Positions 28,377 through 35,453 of a DNA stretch of 64,000 nt are shown in pieces. The DNA comes from Sphaerimonospora thailandensis (GTDB lineage: Bacteria > Actinomycetota > Actinomycetes > Streptosporangiales > Streptosporangiaceae). The DNA is taken from assembly GCF_016863115.1 (NCBI RefSeq), contig NZ_BOOG01000022.1, positions 1 through 64,000 of the forward strand, read 5' to 3'. The first letter of the stretch is position 1. Every line of letters begins with the position of its first letter. The notes below the pieces were generated by a model, which had not been told where the DNA came from, did not search any database, and saw only the letters and a program-made list of their open reading frames with translations. A program made the position numbers and the translations under genes.

Positions 28377-28427
28377 GCAGGGCTCCGTCCGGGCGTCGAT
28401 TCGCCGACACTGGGTAGTGGACGGCGG

Positions 28428-29405
28428 ATGGAAGCCGAGTCGGGTGTGATCGATCGGGTGAAGCGGCGAGTCGCCGCCGCCAAGGAGTGGGGCCGGGAGT
28501 TCGTCGAGCGGGAGCGGTTTCGGCATCGGTGGGTCGACCACCTCATCCGGACCGTGCAGCGCTACCACGTGCGCGAGGGCGACCGCCTGGCGGGTGCGCT
28601 GACCTATTTCGCGTTCCTGTCGTTCTTCCCGCTGCTGGCGTTGGCGTTCGCCCTGTTCGGGGTCATCGTGACGTTTCGGCCCGACGCGCTGGCCACGCTG
28701 ATCAAGGCGGTCAACGCGCAGCTTCCCGGGCTCGCCGAGCAGCTCCACATCGACCAGCTCGCCGGGGCTCGGGCCGGCGCGGGCGTCATCGGCCTGCTGG
28801 GGCTGTTTTATGCCGGGCTCGGCGCGATCGAGGCCCTGCGCACCGCCCTGCGCGACATCTGGATGACCAGCCGCCCGAAGCCGAGCTTCTTCGTCGGCAA
28901 GTTCCACGACCTCGTCGCGCTCGCGCTGCTCGGTGTGATCATGCTTGTCTCGGTCGTCGTCAGTGGTTTCGCCGCCGGTGCGACCGGTGCCGTGGCCGGA
29001 TGGCTCGGCCTGGGCGGCTCGGTGTTCGGGGAGTTCACGGTACGGCTCGCCGGGGCCGGTGCCTCCCTACTGGCCGACCTGCTGATCTTCCTTGTCATCC
29101 TGGGCTGGCTGATCAAGCCGGACGAGCCGCTGCGGGTCGTGCTGAAGGGTGCCCTGCTGGGGGCGGTCGGCTTCGGTCTGCTCAAGCAGCTCGCTGCGCT
29201 GATCCTGTCGGGGACGCTGCGCAATCCCATCTACGGCACGTTCGCGGTGATCGTGGGCCTGCTGCTGTGGATCAACCTGTCCGCCCGGCTGGTCCTCTAC
29301 ACCGCCGCCTGGACCGCCACGGCCACCCTCGGCCCACCCCCCGGACCCACCCCCTTGCCGTCCCCCGCCATTCCCGACCGCGAAGAACCCTGGCCCGACG
29401 CCTGA
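28428..29405 (+). CDS. YihY/virulence factor BrkB family membrane protein
   Basis: 325 residues with six membrane segments. Typical YihY features: GDRLAGALTYFAFLSFFPLLAL, a GLFYAGLGAIEALRTALRDIW segment and NPIYGTFAVIVGLLLWINL. Once called RNase BN in error; true function is unknown, possibly export of small solutes or lipids. It follows trpS by 52 bp and ends before a terminator hairpin. Confidence 0.88.
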   Translation: MEAESGVIDRVKRRVAAAKEWGREFVERERFRHRWVDHLIRTVQRYHVREGDRLAGALTYFAFLSFFPLLALAFALFGVIVTFRPDALATLIKAVNAQLPGLAEQLHIDQLAGARAGAGVIGLLGLFYAGLGAIEALRTALRDIWMTSRPKPSFFVGKFHDLVALALLGVIMLVSVVVSGFAAGATGAVAGWLGLGGSVFGEFTVRLAGAGASLLADLLIFLVILGWLIKPDEPLRVVLKGALLGAVGFGLLKQLAALILSGTLRNPIYGTFAVIVGLLLWINLSARLVLYTAAWTATATLGPPPGPTPLPSPAIPDREEPWPDA

Positions 29406-29483
29406 CAGCATCCTGTCGTGATCGGCAACGTCGAGCGGAGCTTCTGGCCCTCACGGCCCGCCCGAACTGATGATCCCATCCCC

Positions 29484-29519
29484 GAGGACCGGTCGGCGGA
29501 CACCCCGCCGCCGGTCCTC
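29484..29519 (+). terminator. Hairpin terminator after the YihY gene
   Basis: Arms GAGGACCGG-T-CGGCGG and CCGCCG-CCGGTCCTC pair over 15 bp with one bulged T and a 5-base loop. It lies about 80 bp beyond the stop and also faces the leftward gene at 29547, so it may act for both strands. Confidence 0.6.
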
Positions 29520-29546
29520 ATCAGACATCCATCCCTATGCTTGGAC

Positions 29547-30326
29547 TTATTGGTCCTGAGGGTTGCATTCCCTCCGCATAACGTTTTCCTTCCGAGGTTT
29601 TGCTGTCTTCAACTCGGCGACCAGCGTGTTGGCGTTCCCGCCGAGCGTCTTGTCTCTCAGCGTCCAAACCTGTGGATCGACGCTCTTCAGTTTGGCTTTG
29701 GCCGTCTCGGCAGAGCGTCCTTCACCCTCGAATTCACCCATGCCGAGGACGCCTTGGTCGAAGGGGATGACGCTGCCCGTGCCCAGAGCATCCCACTTGC
29801 CCTTCGCTACGTCGTCGGAGCACGGGTCGTCGATCCACTCGATCGCTCGGATATAGGTGTGGCCGACCTCAATGCGTGACGAGTCCGCGATGGCGAACTT
29901 GCGCTTGCCGTGGCCGTCGTTGTTGTTGAAGACCCAGCCAGGAACCGACATCTGTAGGATTCCGGGTGGCGGTTGAGGGGCATCGGGAGCGGACCACAGC
30001 ACTTTGTCGATCCGTTCTGTGACTGTGCGCCCTATCATGCCCTCGCCACGTTCGATCTCCTTCTTGCTCGGCTGCTTTTCGGTCTCCTGTACAGCGGTGA
30101 CAACCACCACATGGTCGGCATAGGTGGCCCAGTCACTTGCTGTGCGACTGGCTGTGCGATCACGGCCGTGACCGACAACGACTTCCGTGCTGGCGGCATC
30201 CGTGCCCACGGCAAGCGCCGGAGACGACTCCCTGCTGCCGGCGAGGGTCAGTGTGGTGGCGACTACGGCGGCCACGACGACGGGGGCCGCGATGGTGGCG
30301 ACGGCCCATACGGGGATACGCTTCAT
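29547..30326 (-). CDS. Membrane-anchored hypothetical protein, partner of protease
   Basis: 259 residues. One N-terminal hydrophobic segment (VWAVATIAAPVVVAAVVATTLTLA) acts as signal or anchor; the rest is an extracellular soluble domain with two Cys (DPCSDDVAKG and RRECNPQDQ). I do not recognise the domain; ADHVVVVTAVQETEKQ suggests a beta-rich fold. GAGGAAA lies 7 bases before the ATG. It follows the secreted metalloprotease gene after 13 bp on the same strand, so the two are probably one operon and may act together. The coding sequence is visibly less GC-rich than the flanking housekeeping genes. Confidence 0.6.
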   Translation of the reverse strand: MKRIPVWAVATIAAPVVVAAVVATTLTLAGSRESSPALAVGTDAASTEVVVGHGRDRTASRTASDWATYADHVVVVTAVQETEKQPSKKEIERGEGMIGRTVTERIDKVLWSAPDAPQPPPGILQMSVPGWVFNNNDGHGKRKFAIADSSRIEVGHTYIRAIEWIDDPCSDDVAKGKWDALGTGSVIPFDQGVLGMGEFEGEGRSAETAKAKLKSVDPQVWTLRDKTLGGNANTLVAELKTAKPRKENVMRRECNPQDQ

Positions 30327-30339
30327 GTCGGCTTTCCTC

Positions 30340-30981
30340 TTAATACACGCCGTTGATGAGGTGTGCGCTGTTGTTGCCGAGGTTGGGAGGGAACTCTTCC
30401 GCGTTCTCCATACAACCCAGCCTGTCGTCTCCCGGGTCCAGGACGGGGTAAGCCTCAGTACCGTGTACTAAACCGACGGCGTGTCCCGTCTCGTGGCAGG
30501 CCACCGACCCTCCCTCTACCCGGTAGCCGTCCGGGGTCACGATCCGGATGTACGTCTGATCGCATGTGTAGAGCTCGCCGTTTACCGCGTCGTCGCACCA
30601 CGTGATTCCATATAAACCGGTTAGACCATCGGTCTCTTCCTGGTAGATGATGTCCGTCTCACCGCTTCCCGAAAACACAGGGTTGGACTCGTGGGTGACA
30701 GTGAGATCGGTCGGCTGGTATTGGGCGCTTAACATGCCGCTGAGTGCATCTTTATCGTTTTGTTCAAGGGCGGCGTAGTCGTTGCTGTCCGCGTACCAGT
30801 AGACGCTCGCGTTGTCCGTCCGGCATACCGGGCTATCGGTGACTGTTCCGTTGATGCAGGCAGGTCCATAGGTTGCGGTCGGTATGATGCCATCATAAAT
30901 GTGATCGGCCGCCGCTACCGTAGGTAGCATGAGCAGTGCTATCGCGGGTGCGATGCCGACTGCCAGTTTACGGCGAAGCAA
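30340..30981 (-). CDS. Secreted metzincin-like zinc protease
   Basis: 213 residues. A signal peptide (LLRRKLAVGIAPAIALLMLP, cleavage near VAAADHI) precedes a mature domain of about 180 residues with the zinc motif HETGHAVGLVHG, i.e. HExxHxxGxxH, near residue 165. This is the metzincin signature (matrixin or snapalysin-like). Cysteines at several places suggest disulfides. The best start is TTG 30981, with GAGGAGGAGGA ending 5 bases upstream; the frame is open for another 74 residues upstream but that part is hydrophilic and would bury the signal peptide. Substrate unknown. Confidence 0.75.
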   Translation of the reverse strand: MLRRKLAVGIAPAIALLMLPTVAAADHIYDGIIPTATYGPACINGTVTDSPVCRTDNASVYWYADSNDYAALEQNDKDALSGMLSAQYQPTDLTVTHESNPVFSGSGETDIIYQEETDGLTGLYGITWCDDAVNGELYTCDQTYIRIVTPDGYRVEGGSVACHETGHAVGLVHGTEAYPVLDPGDDRLGCMENAEEFPPNLGNNSAHLINGVY

Positions 30982-31230
30982 CGTGGTCCTCCTCCTCTTC
31001 TCTCCTTCTATACGGCTGGAGGGCGTCGCGGGTTCAGGTCGTTGATCGGCGCTTAAGTCAGCGCCGGATTGCTGTCTGTGACTCACGGGCAACCCTTCGA
31101 GTTGTCTCGGAAAGACCGGCCGAACCACCGGAAGATGGTCCGGGCTATGAATGGTGATCCTCTCATGTCTTTCGATTAGGGGCAATTGGGAATTTCTGGT
31201 CAACTGTTATGGGTAGCCGAATTCGCTTTT

Positions 31231-31248
31231 ATGGATATCCGTATCCAT
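31231..31248. promoter_or_regulatory. Inverted repeat ATGGATA/TATCCAT
   Basis: 7-bp perfect arms with a 4-base centre in the AT-richer gap between the leftward protease operon and the rightward regulator relic. It could be an operator of the lost regulator. Nothing else is recognised between 30982 and 31268. Confidence 0.3.
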
Positions 31249-31268
31249 GGCTGGGATGACGAGGTCAT

Positions 31269-31722
31269 GTGCAATGGTGGTATGCCCTTACGGGCGGCGC
31301 TGGGGAAGGCGCCTGCGACGAACACCAGAACCCGCGGTACCCCAGGGGTCAGTTTTCAGGATCCGGCGACAGCTTCCTGGATCAGGCGCGGTTCACCTCA
31401 ATGGTGCTTACCGCGCATACTCACCTCGGCGGCGATCGTGGCGTGCAGGAGGCGTCCGAAATGGCGCTCGCCTTCGTGAACGACTACCCGATTCCAAGCG
31501 AGGAGCGATAGTGAACGCGGACGTCGCGGCAGCTCAGGCACGAATGGATGTCGACGTCGATGGGGCGGTGTACTACGCACGGCGCACTCTCGCGCTTGCA
31601 CGGCAGACGGAGGCGTCGTGGGGGATACGCCGCCTGGGGATGTGGACCGGGCGCCGGCCGTGCGCGACTTTCGCTCCGAATACGGCTCGGCCCGCCGTCG
31701 CCTCGCCGACGCCCCCGGTTAG
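31269..31722 (+). pseudogene. Frameshifted relic of a TPR-containing HTH regulator
   Basis: Three short frames, read in order, give one recognisable C-terminal region. Frame 1 (to the stop at 31509-31511): FLDQARFTSMVLTAHTHLGG then VQEASEMALAFVNDYP. A second frame from 31511: DVAAAQARMDVDVDGAVYYA then RRTLALARQTEASWG. A third, from about 31650 to the stop at 31720-31722: AVRDFRSEYGSARRRLADAP. These are TPR helix pairs and the final helix common in Streptomyces-type XRE regulators. No N-terminal HTH remains. Two frame changes and the missing 5' part make it a pseudogene. Confidence 0.55.
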
Positions 31723-31731
31723 GGACACTCC

Positions 31732-32058
31732 CTAGCGCGGCTGTCGTGTCTCCTCGGTGATCCAGTTCAGGTAGGCGGCGAGCCCGCCGTCGATCGGCAG
31801 CGTGATGATCTCGGGTGTGTCGTACGGATGCTCGGCGCGGATGTGCTCGGTCAGCCTGTCGGCCAGACCGCCGGCGGTCTTCAACAGCAACAGGAACTCC
31901 TCGGCGGTCTCGATCCGGCCCTCCCACCGGTAGGTGCTGGTGATGGGACCGACGAGCTGGGCGCAGGCCGCGAGCCGGGCCTCCACGGCGGAGCGGGCGA
32001 GCGAGGCGGCCTGCTCGCGGTCGTCGATGGTGACCTGAACCTGCACATACTCCGCCAT
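31732..32058 (-). CDS. cutA: Divalent-cation tolerance protein CutA
   Basis: A 108-residue CutA1 trimer subunit: VQVQVTIDDREQAASLARSAVEARLAACAQL, then ITSTYRWEGRIETAEEFLLLLKT, the HPYDTPEI motif and a final DGGLAAYLNWI, all as in the family. CutA1 was linked to copper tolerance in E. coli, but its molecular task is unsettled. Its stop lies 10 bp from the end of the TPR relic. A conserved small gene inside an otherwise accessory stretch. Confidence 0.92.
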   Translation of the reverse strand: MAEYVQVQVTIDDREQAASLARSAVEARLAACAQLVGPITSTYRWEGRIETAEEFLLLLKTAGGLADRLTEHIRAEHPYDTPEIITLPIDGGLAAYLNWITEETRQPR

Positions 32059-32114
32059 CAGGAGCCTCTCCCTTCCTCTTGAACCTTCCGTACCCAGATG
32101 CCGGCCTATCGCGG

Positions 32115-32148
32115 GGGACAGGGTGGGCCGCTGGGATGGAGGTGCGCA
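32115..32148. repeat. 34-bp direct repeat, left copy
   Basis: Matches 35143-35176 in the same orientation with 32 of 34 bases identical, including a run of 17 (GGGACAGGGTGGGCCGC). The two copies enclose about 3.0 kb holding the Rpn-like nuclease, the HTH-ImmA gene and a small orphan gene. Confidence 0.8.
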
Positions 32149-32177
32149 TCGGGGAGTCGGCGAAGCGATAACCGAAC

Positions 32178-32426
32178 TTCGGCTTCCCGCTGGTTCACGA
32201 ACCGATGCTCGTCCTGGACGGCGTGTCTACCGAGTCGCACGTCTACTCCGACCCCGACGCGGCGGGACTGAAGGCGTCGCGGCAGGTGCGGGCGTGGCGG
32301 ATGCCGCTGTCGTTCCGCTGCGAGACGACCGTGGCGGAGACGCACTTCACCAACACCCTCGGCCCCAATCCGTGGGGCCGGGTCAAGCTGAGGCCAACAA
32401 CCATTAATCACTCTATGTATTTGTGA
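32178..32426 (+). other. Orphan open frame, possible gene fragment
   Basis: An open frame preceded by an in-frame stop at 32169-32171. It reads GFPLVHEPMLVLDGVSTES, then VRAWRMPLSFRCETTVAETH and ends shortly before the nuclease gene. It has protein-like composition but no ribosome site, and I cannot name a family. It may be the 3' piece of a decayed gene. The rest of the gap 32059-32442 contains only the repeat and the cutA promoter region. Confidence 0.3.
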
Positions 32427-32442
32427 TGTAACGTTGGGTGTC

Positions 32443-33375
32443 ATGCCGTCTGCTGTGCACGACACCCTGAATCTGATGTTCCGCAACCGGCCGGAGCTTG
32501 CCGTGGAGATGTTGCGCGACCAGTTGGGTGTCGCGATGCCCGGCGGGCTGCCGGTCCAGCTGGTCGGCAACGAGCTCAACGACCGACCGTCCAAGGACCT
32601 GTACCCCGACACGGTGATCACGGTCGGGCCCCGGCACCACCCCGTGCAGGCCATCATCGTGGAGATCCAGCGGGAAGAGGACGAGGCCAAGCAGGCGCAG
32701 CTGCCACGGTATGCCGCCGCGCTGTGGCTGCAGCTGCGGTGCCCGGTCCGCGTGCTGGTGATCTGCCCGCAGGCCAAGGTGGCCGCGTGGGCGGCCAAGC
32801 CGATCCCCACCGAGCTGCCCGGCTACACGTTGATCTGCCATGTGATCGGCCCGGAGCAGATCCCTGTGGTGGTTGATCCGGGGAAGGCTGCGGCGCATCC
32901 GGAGCTGGCGGCGTTGTCGGTGATGACCCACGGAGATCGGGAGGAGGTGCTGGAGGCGTTCGTCGCCGCGCTGCAGCACCTCCCCGGCGAGCACGCTCCG
33001 CAATACTATGAATACGCATTCCGGTTGGCCTCAGAGGCTGCTCGACACCTGATGGAGAAGCTCATGGAATCCGCTGTCTGGCCGGTCTACAGTCCCTTCG
33101 CGCAGAAGCACTACGGCAAGGGCCTCGAAGCGGGCCGTGCGGCAGGTCTCGAAGCGGGCCGTGCGGCAGGTCTCCAGGAAGGCCGGGCGGAGGGGGAGGC
33201 CAGGGCGGTGCTGGCCGTCCTGCAAGTCCGGGGCATCCCCTTCTCCGACGCCGACCACGCCCGCATCACCACCTGCACCGACCTGGACCGGCTCGACGCA
33301 TGGGCCCGGCGCGCCGTCACCGCCACCTCCACCGCCGACCTGTTCACCGACGACCCCGAACGCTCCGCCGGATAA
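32443..33375 (+). CDS. Rpn-like PD-(D/E)XK nuclease/transposase-type protein
   Basis: 310 residues. The N-terminal half has the PD-(D/E)XK core expected of Rpn/transposase_31-like proteins: DTVITVG (Asp) followed by AIIVEIQRE (ExQ). Its C-terminal part has the usual Gly-repeat helix: GLEAGRAA occurs twice and then GLQEGRAEGE, coded by a 24-bp tandem repeat at 33124-33171. Rpn proteins cut DNA and promote RecA-independent recombination. No ribosome site is strong; ATG 32443 is chosen over TTG 32434. Lies inside the direct-repeat-flanked segment. Confidence 0.65.
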   Translation: MPSAVHDTLNLMFRNRPELAVEMLRDQLGVAMPGGLPVQLVGNELNDRPSKDLYPDTVITVGPRHHPVQAIIVEIQREEDEAKQAQLPRYAAALWLQLRCPVRVLVICPQAKVAAWAAKPIPTELPGYTLICHVIGPEQIPVVVDPGKAAAHPELAALSVMTHGDREEVLEAFVAALQHLPGEHAPQYYEYAFRLASEAARHLMEKLMESAVWPVYSPFAQKHYGKGLEAGRAAGLEAGRAAGLQEGRAEGEARAVLAVLQVRGIPFSDADHARITTCTDLDRLDAWARRAVTATSTADLFTDDPERSAG

Positions 33376-33431
33376 GCAGTCGGCCTGCCTTCGCCTACTC
33401 GGGATGGGCAGGCCTCTGCGTACCCGATCCC

Positions 33432-34547
33432 TCAGCTGGGAGCGGTCATATCCAGCTTGCGCTTGAGATCGTTTCCGTTGCGGTAGGGCCATCGACGGGG
33501 GAACTCTCGCTGCAGTCGTCCTGTGACTATCCCGGGGGCGATTCCGATCTCCTCGGCGAAGGCTCGTATGGCGTCCTTCGAGGTCAGGCCGGCCAACCGG
33601 GAGGCATGCCGGGGAGGGATGAGGGTGTCCGCCGCGAACCGGTCGGCTTCCGCCTCTTTCGGATCGTCGGTCCCGGTCCTGCCGGCGATCTCGATGCGAA
33701 TCTCATCGTCGCCGTTCAGCACGTGGTGAACCTCGTGAAAGAAGCTGAACCAGAGCTGATCGTCCGTACGGTAGCGAAGGCTGAGCTGAATGACGCGCTT
33801 GGTTCCGATCTTTCGAGTGACACCGCTTACGCGCGCCCCCCTGACCTCCTCCACGAAAACAACCGCCACACCGCTGCTGGAGCAGATCTCCCGCAGGCGT
33901 GGCCGGAACTCGTCCGGGGGCAGCACGGTCAGCGCCCGCAGCTCGGGGATCGTCCTGCTGAGCGCCGCGGCGTCGAAGGTCGCGCAGCGGATCTGCTGTG
34001 CTTCTATTTCCCCGAGGCGCAGCCAGGTGGCCAAGGGGCCGAGCTTCGAATCCTGGGCCTTGGACTTTCTGAACGCGCATGCCGCCGGTCGCTCGTACAG
34101 CTCCCGCCATACGTCGACCGAGGCGATGGCGAAGAACGCGAGAAGCTGTTCGACGCGTGCGACCTTGTCTTTCGGCTCTTCCGGAAGCACCTTCCGTTTG
34201 ACCAGTTCGGACACCGGAAGCTCTTTGAGCCACTCGATGTGCTGTTCCAGGTCCCTGACCGATCGAAGACGTGCGCGCGTCGACTGGTAGTCGGCCTCAA
34301 GCCGGTTCCACAGCCTCGCGGGAGTGCCGACCACGCGTTCCAGCGACTCGGCGACCTCGGGAGTGAGGCGTACGAGACCGTGAATCAGCTGATTGACATG
34401 TTTCGGGGACAATCCGACACGCTCTGCCAGCTCACGCTGGGTCATCCCCTTCTCTTCGAGAAGCTCCCGCAGGGTGTCCCCCGGCGGCACCGCGTAGTCG
34501 AGATCTCCAGCCGCATACAGGATACGCGTGGTCTTCGCCCTGGCCAT
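33432..34547 (-). CDS. HTH-XRE regulator fused to ImmA/IrrE metallopeptidase
   Basis: 371 residues. An XRE/HigA-like HTH (about 23-80: PPGDTLRELLEEKGMTQREL, ERVGLSPKHVNQLIHG) is followed by a helical linker and an ImmA/IrrE peptidase domain with HEVHH (in FFHEVHHVLNG, about residue 275) and EAEADRFAADTLIP. This family cleaves repressors or acts as repressor/antirepressor in mobile elements and stress responses. ATG 34547 is preferred because AGGAGGG ends 6 bases upstream; ATG 34553 directly abuts that site. A TTTACCT/AGGTAAA palindrome 56 bp upstream is a likely autoregulatory operator. No HigB-like toxin is adjacent. Confidence 0.87.
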   Translation of the reverse strand: MARAKTTRILYAAGDLDYAVPPGDTLRELLEEKGMTQRELAERVGLSPKHVNQLIHGLVRLTPEVAESLERVVGTPARLWNRLEADYQSTRARLRSVRDLEQHIEWLKELPVSELVKRKVLPEEPKDKVARVEQLLAFFAIASVDVWRELYERPAACAFRKSKAQDSKLGPLATWLRLGEIEAQQIRCATFDAAALSRTIPELRALTVLPPDEFRPRLREICSSSGVAVVFVEEVRGARVSGVTRKIGTKRVIQLSLRYRTDDQLWFSFFHEVHHVLNGDDEIRIEIAGRTGTDDPKEAEADRFAADTLIPPRHASRLAGLTSKDAIRAFAEEIGIAPGIVTGRLQREFPRRWPYRNGNDLKRKLDMTAPS

Positions 34548-34602
34548 TTCCATCCCTCCTCACGCCGTCGCACCGCCCTACCCGCGCCTCCCGCCTGCGA
34601 GA

Positions 34603-34619
34603 TTTACCTAGTAGGTAAA
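34603..34619. promoter_or_regulatory. Palindrome TTTACCT-3-AGGTAAA, likely operator
   Basis: 7-bp perfect arms with a 3-base centre, in the promoter region of the leftward HTH-ImmA gene. The position and size suit binding by a dimeric XRE repressor, hence autoregulation. Confidence 0.5.
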
Positions 34620-34893
34620 GATGGCATCACTTTAACCGACGCATCGTGAGCCCGCGCGCAAAGCGTGTCTGATCGACTACGAATTGAGAGATATGACGGA
34701 AAAATTCTTCAAGGTGCTTGGGGACATCCCGGGGAACGGCCGTGAGGCCGGGTGGATGGCCCGCCTGCTGTCACGGGGGAAGTACGGCAGGCGGGCCGTC
34801 TTGGCGGGGCGGCCTCCCTCGGCGGGCAAGGTCGTTTGCGGAAGACCGCCCATGGCCCTGCCGATCGCGGCCAACGGCGAACGGCGGGGCGGC
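34620..34893. other. No supported gene
   Basis: Between the HTH-ImmA operator and the end of the small leftward gene. Short open frames exist on both strands but are low-complexity Arg/Gly/Pro sequences without ribosome sites; I see no promoter or structured RNA. Confidence 0.5.
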
Positions 34894-35046
34894 TCATCGG
34901 GCTTCGCCGGTCAGGATGCGCTCGAAGAGTTCGACGGCACGGGGTGCGGGGACCCGGTCGGTCTCGTGGATGGTCGTTCCCTTGGTGCCGCGTGTCGTGC
35001 GCCGTACGAACCCCTGGCCCCCGGCGCTACACAGCTCGTAGATCAT
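34894..35046 (-). CDS. Small orphan protein of an actinobacterial type
   Basis: 50 residues: MIYELCSAGGQGFVRRT, then HETDRVPAP and a final LFERILTGEAR. The layout (CSxGG, a basic RRT, an acidic HETDR and a final LLxGxAR-like helix) resembles small proteins often found near HTH regulators in Streptomyces and relatives. The start is taken at ATG 35046 because the family-like sequence begins there; no good Shine-Dalgarno is visible, and the frame is open upstream. Function unknown. Confidence 0.45.
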   Translation of the reverse strand: MIYELCSAGGQGFVRRTTRGTKGTTIHETDRVPAPRAVELFERILTGEAR

Positions 35047-35142
35047 GGCGCGGCATTCGCAGGTGTGCCTGACGACGCGGACCGTGGGCGTACGGTTTGA
35101 CGGGTGCCGCCAGGTCAGCCGAGGCTTTGCAGGTTCGAGCGA

Positions 35143-35176
35143 GGGACAGGGTGGGCCGCCGGGATGGATGTGCGCA
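35143..35176. repeat. 34-bp direct repeat, right copy
   Basis: Right-hand copy of the repeat at 32115-32148 (two mismatches). After it the two sites diverge, though GAAGCG recurs about 10 bases on in both. It ends 45 bp before the promoter of the Doc toxin operon. Confidence 0.8.
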
Positions 35177-35220
35177 ACGTCAGTGAAGCGGCCGTTATGC
35201 GACGCTGAAGGGATCAAGGA

Positions 35221-35243
35221 GTGGTACCGGAAAGTGGTACCAT
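35221..35243 (+). promoter_or_regulatory. Promoter/operator of the Doc operon
   Basis: GTGGTACC occurs at 35221-35228 and 35234-35241, each containing the palindrome GGTACC, 13 bp apart. TACCAT at 35238-35243 fits a -10 box and lies 6 bases before the GTG start at 35250, so the transcript would begin at or next to the start codon (leaderless). The antitoxin probably binds these two sites to autoregulate. Confidence 0.5.
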
Positions 35244-35249
35244 TCAACC

Positions 35250-35453
35250 GTGGCTGAGACCAGACTGCGGCTCCCGGACGAGACCTATGAACAGATCAAG
35301 CAGATAGCCGGCGCTGATGCGCAGAGCGTCAACTCGGCGATGGTCATCGCGATCGAGGAGTACATCGCCCGTCGTCGCCGTGAACGTTATGCGGCAATGG
35401 GCAGAAAGATCGCAGAACGCGATCGGGAACTGCTCGACCGCCTGGCCCGATGA
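35250..35453 (+). CDS. Ribbon-helix-helix-like antitoxin
   Basis: A 67-residue protein. The first 40 residues (TRLRLPDETYEQIKQIAG, then VNSAMVIAIEEYI) have the strand-helix-helix pattern of Arc/CopG DNA-binding domains; the rest is a highly charged helix (RRRRERYAAMGRKIAERDRE) suited to wrap the toxin. The stop overlaps the toxin start (ATGA), so the two are coupled. Usual Doc partners are Phd-type, so the RHH-type partner is a variant pairing. The GTG start has no Shine-Dalgarno and appears leaderless. Confidence 0.75.
   Translation: MAETRLRLPDETYEQIKQIAGADAQSVNSAMVIAIEEYIARRRRERYAAMGRKIAERDRELLDRLAR

Noticed and set aside
34684-35100. Plus-strand 138-codon frame after the HTH-ImmA operator
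   Set aside because: It is antisense to the recognisable small leftward gene for much of its length and has no domain or conserved pattern.
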